Source: Chrysomallon squamiferum
Lineage: Eukaryota; Mollusca; Gastropoda; Neomphalida; Peltospiridae
Reading direction: 5' to 3'
Assembly: GCA_012295275.1 (NCBI GenBank)
Contig: CM022671.1
Location: 11,775,678 to 11,839,677 of the forward strand
DNA: 64,000 nt
Part shown: positions 63,460 to 64,000 of the stretch, in pieces
Layout of the letters: each line of letters begins with the position of its first letter
Numbering within the stretch: the first letter of the stretch is position 1
The notes under the pieces: model-generated
Database searches by the model: none
What the model saw: the letters and a program-made list of their open reading frames with translations, nothing else
What the model was told of the DNA's origin: nothing
Translations under genes and position numbers: made by a program

Positions 63460-63613
63460 AAAAAGGAAATGAGAATGAAACAAATATTTAAAACTGACTT
63501 CTTGGTTACATGGAAATATTTTTATTTTTTAAATATTTTTTATGACATTACCTTGAAGAGAGGGGCTGCGTGAAGTGGCTGTTCACCCATACACACGAGA
63601 TCACTGCCAACAC
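42298..63613 (-). CDS. DEPDC5: DEPDC5, GATOR1 subunit (5' part beyond window)
   Basis: 28 minus-strand exons, right to left: 63552-63613, 62964-63037, 62539-62617, 62195-62234, 61709-61823, 60988-61295, 60252-60470, 59783-59895, 59210-59292, 58377-58489, 58127-58234, 55008-55118, 52339-52480, 51693-51786, 51225-51338, 50719-50804, 50065-50239, 49703-49785, 49354-49468, 48942-49015, 47784-47858, 47183-47315, 46664-46769, 45708-45944, 43952-44112, 43338-43503, 42983-43043, 42298-42724. All phases close, giving 1223 residues to the stop. Landmarks shared with human DEPDC5: [41 protein letters not shown]...[16 protein letters not shown] and [19 protein letters not shown]1 (DEPDC5-NPRL2-NPRL3) is the RagA GAP that restrains mTORC1 at the lysosome. 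About the N-terminal quarter is missing off the right edge. Confidence 0.95.
44113..45707 (-). other. DEPDC5: DEPDC5 intron (1.6 kb)
   Basis: Extremely A/T-rich; several poly-A runs (about 44502-44516, 44763-44780, 45288-45309). No exon or known element seen on either strand. Confidence 0.75.
46664..47315 (-). CDS. DEPDC5: DEPDC5 DEP domain exons
   Basis: Exons 47183-47315 and 46664-46769 encode [20 protein letters not shown]...IDEAVGLMQ and [20 protein letters not shown]...YGFYIYC. This is the DEP fold with the end pattern HASG...FIYGFYFY of human DEPDC5. The intron between them (46770-47182) is A/T-rich with no other feature. Confidence 0.94.
47900..48640 (-). repeat. 38-42-bp minisatellite, about 17 copies, before a DEPDC5 exon
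   Basis: Units of TGATGATTATTCATGTAATA followed by GTTGTAATATAACA and GACAGATC or TACAGTTC fill most of the intron between exons 48942-49015 and 47784-47858. Two unit types alternate. On the DEPDC5 strand each unit reads ...ATAATCATCAG, an AG with little pyrimidine tract. Direct repeats without unique spacers, so not a CRISPR array. Confidence 0.95.
49354..52480 (-). CDS. DEPDC5: DEPDC5 core exons (VDWKSLT to KRSQTRRS)
   Basis: Seven exons (52339-52480 to 49354-49468). They encode [50 protein letters not shown]...[41 protein letters not shown] and [16 protein letters not shown]. This is the most conserved block of the gene in the window. The exon end at 50719 is duplicated in a downstream minisatellite. 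Confidence 0.95.
50403..50740 (-). repeat. DEPDC5: Five-copy array duplicating a DEPDC5 exon end and donor
   Basis: The junction sequence AGTAGACAAACCTGGGTCTG (plus strand; exon end and GTTTGT donor on minus) belongs to exon 50719-50804. Related copies occur at about 50642, 50575, 50481 and 50405, spaced 67-94 bp. The copy at 50575 is identical over the donor and about 19 coding bases. The copies therefore include coding sequence plus a 5' splice site, all lying in the downstream intron. Extending the exon past its own donor reaches an in-frame TAA quickly. Confidence 0.9.
52481..55007 (-). other. DEPDC5: DEPDC5 intron (2.5 kb) with degenerate TA-rich array
   Basis: AT-rich; 53990-54545 is a diffuse repeat of units such as CAGAATATACTAGTATACA and ACTAACATACGGAATATACT, with variable spacing. 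Open frames at 52966-53265 and 53756-53992 look non-genic (Phe/Leu/Ile- or Asn/Tyr-rich, no recognisable domain). Confidence 0.75.
55008..59895 (-). CDS. DEPDC5: DEPDC5 central variable exons
   Basis: Exons 59783-59895, 59210-59292, 58377-58489, 58127-58234 and 55008-55118. The sequence is Ser/Gln-rich and poorly conserved apart from [20 protein letters not shown] and the end NFCAGI, which parallels GFCCTV before GVDWKSL in human. Exon 55008-55118 is 111 bp and phase 1 at both ends, so skipping it would keep the frame and remove 37 residues. Confidence 0.85.
55119..58126 (-). other. DEPDC5: DEPDC5 intron (3.0 kb)
   Basis: Contains a T35 run (about 55460-55488), an (AC)n run (55596-55642), long A-rich stretches with ATAA/AATA repeats (55.7-56.2 and 57.5-57.9 kb), and the palindromic element at 57340-57466. 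No extra exon supported. Confidence 0.75.
57340..57466. mobile_element. Palindromic (MITE-like) element, 26-bp inverted arms
   Basis: Arm 1 at 57340-57365 and arm 2 at 57441-57466 are inverted repeats of 26 bp with one mismatch (TGATTCTAACATGATAG is perfect). The 75-bp middle contains a nested TACAATAT...ATATTGTA inversion around a TATATA core. Terminal inverted repeats on a 127-bp AT-rich body suggest a small non-autonomous DNA element or a cruciform hairpin. No clear target-site duplication. Confidence 0.5.
60252..63613 (-). CDS. DEPDC5: DEPDC5 upstream exons in window (SABA-side region)
   Basis: Seven exons from [20 protein letters not shown] through [20 protein letters not shown], a Ser-rich variable segment (60988-61295) and [20 protein letters not shown]. 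The 12 residues [12 protein letters not shown] equal human DEPDC5. For exon 60252-60470 the acceptor TTTTATAG at 60472-60471 is required by frame; the AG five bases further in would shift it. Introns of 300-520 bp hold TTA runs (62372-62425), TATATA runs and 3 copies of a 35-bp repeat (60810-60925). Confidence 0.93.
60810..60930. repeat. Three-copy 35-45-bp tandem repeat
   Basis: CTTTTGATAATAATAAAGTC or close variants plus TGACAATAACATAT occur three times in the DEPDC5 intron between exons 60988-61295 and 60252-60470. Confidence 0.85.
62372..62425 (+). repeat. (TTA)n microsatellite
   Basis: About 18 triplets, preceded by CAT triplets, in a DEPDC5 intron. Confidence 0.95.
63419..63456. repeat. 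(AT)n microsatellite
   Basis: Perfect AT run of about 38 bp in the intron between the two rightmost DEPDC5 exons; self-complementary. Confidence 0.95.
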
Positions 63614-63619
63614 CTGCCA

Positions 63620-63910
63620 ACCAGAATTATTTACATTTAATTACAATGTTAAATATTTACATTTAATTACAATATTAACTATTTACATTTAATTACAATA
63701 TTAATTATTTACATTTACTTACAATATTAATTATTTACATTTATTTACAATATTAACTATTTCATTTAATTACAATATTAACTATTTACATTTACTTACA
63801 ATATTAATTATTTATATTATCTTACAACAGGAATTATTTATATTTACTTACAATATTAATTATATATATTTAAATATAATATTAATTATTTATATTTAAA
63901 TATAGTAACT
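63620..63910 (-). repeat. DEPDC5: 24-28-bp array abutting the rightmost DEPDC5 acceptor
   Basis: About ten units of TATTTACATTTAATTACAAT plus ATTAAC or a variant. The first unit starts within about 15 bp of the acceptor of exon 63552-63613. On the DEPDC5 strand the array therefore makes up the 3' end of the intron; the acceptor TTGGCAG itself has a poor pyrimidine tract. The remaining bases to 64000 are AT-rich intron. Confidence 0.88.
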
Positions 63911-64000
63911 ATTTTTATTTACTTGTTGAAACACTTTATCTGTAGGTGTATATGCTTCACATATTTGATCAAATTAATTTTGTAAATAAAATAATCATAA

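Overview
This is animal nuclear DNA with very high A+T content (roughly three quarters by eye). It has short GT-AG introns and a heavy load of microsatellites (CT, AC, GT, AT, TTA, ATTT) and minisatellites. Two relics resemble the tRNA-headed V-domain SINEs that I know from molluscs, so a mollusc or other lophotrochozoan is my best guess. The species is not determined.

Four protein-coding genes can be assembled exon by exon with every splice phase closing. (1) A BCR/ABR-type RhoGEF-RhoGAP gene lies on + (3900-32766): 22 coding exons and about 1480 residues, with an N-terminal oligomerisation-like segment, disordered and proline-rich linker, DH, PH, C2 and RhoGAP. (2) SNAP29 lies on - (37206-38760): 3 exons, 260 residues. 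(3) MND1 lies on + (39375-41725): 6 exons, 205 residues, with the start codon alone in its own coding exon. (4) DEPDC5, the GATOR1 subunit upstream of mTORC1, lies on - (42298-63613): 28 exons encoding the C-terminal ~1223 residues. Its 5' exons lie beyond the right edge.

Layout: 1-3.7 kb is simple-repeat-rich upstream sequence. BCR fills 3.7-35.2 kb, with a 13.1 kb first intron that contains a candidate internal first exon. About 2 kb of intergenic DNA separates BCR from the tail of SNAP29. SNAP29 and MND1 are head to head across about 0.6 kb. MND1 and DEPDC5 are tail to tail across about 0.6 kb. BCR, SNAP29 and DEPDC5 all map to human 22q, so the block looks like retained ancestral linkage.

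The most unusual signal is a set of minisatellites tied to splice sites. Nine copies of a 36/38-bp unit each carry a branch-point-like motif, a pyrimidine tract, AG and the first exon bases at the start of BCR exon 4. Eight 55-bp units in BCR intron 1 behave on paper as an array of 40-nt pseudo-exons between TTTCAG and GTAAGT. An array in DEPDC5 duplicates an exon end together with its 5' splice site. Further arrays abut or lie close to other exon boundaries, and plain microsatellites form the pyrimidine tract of several genuine acceptors.
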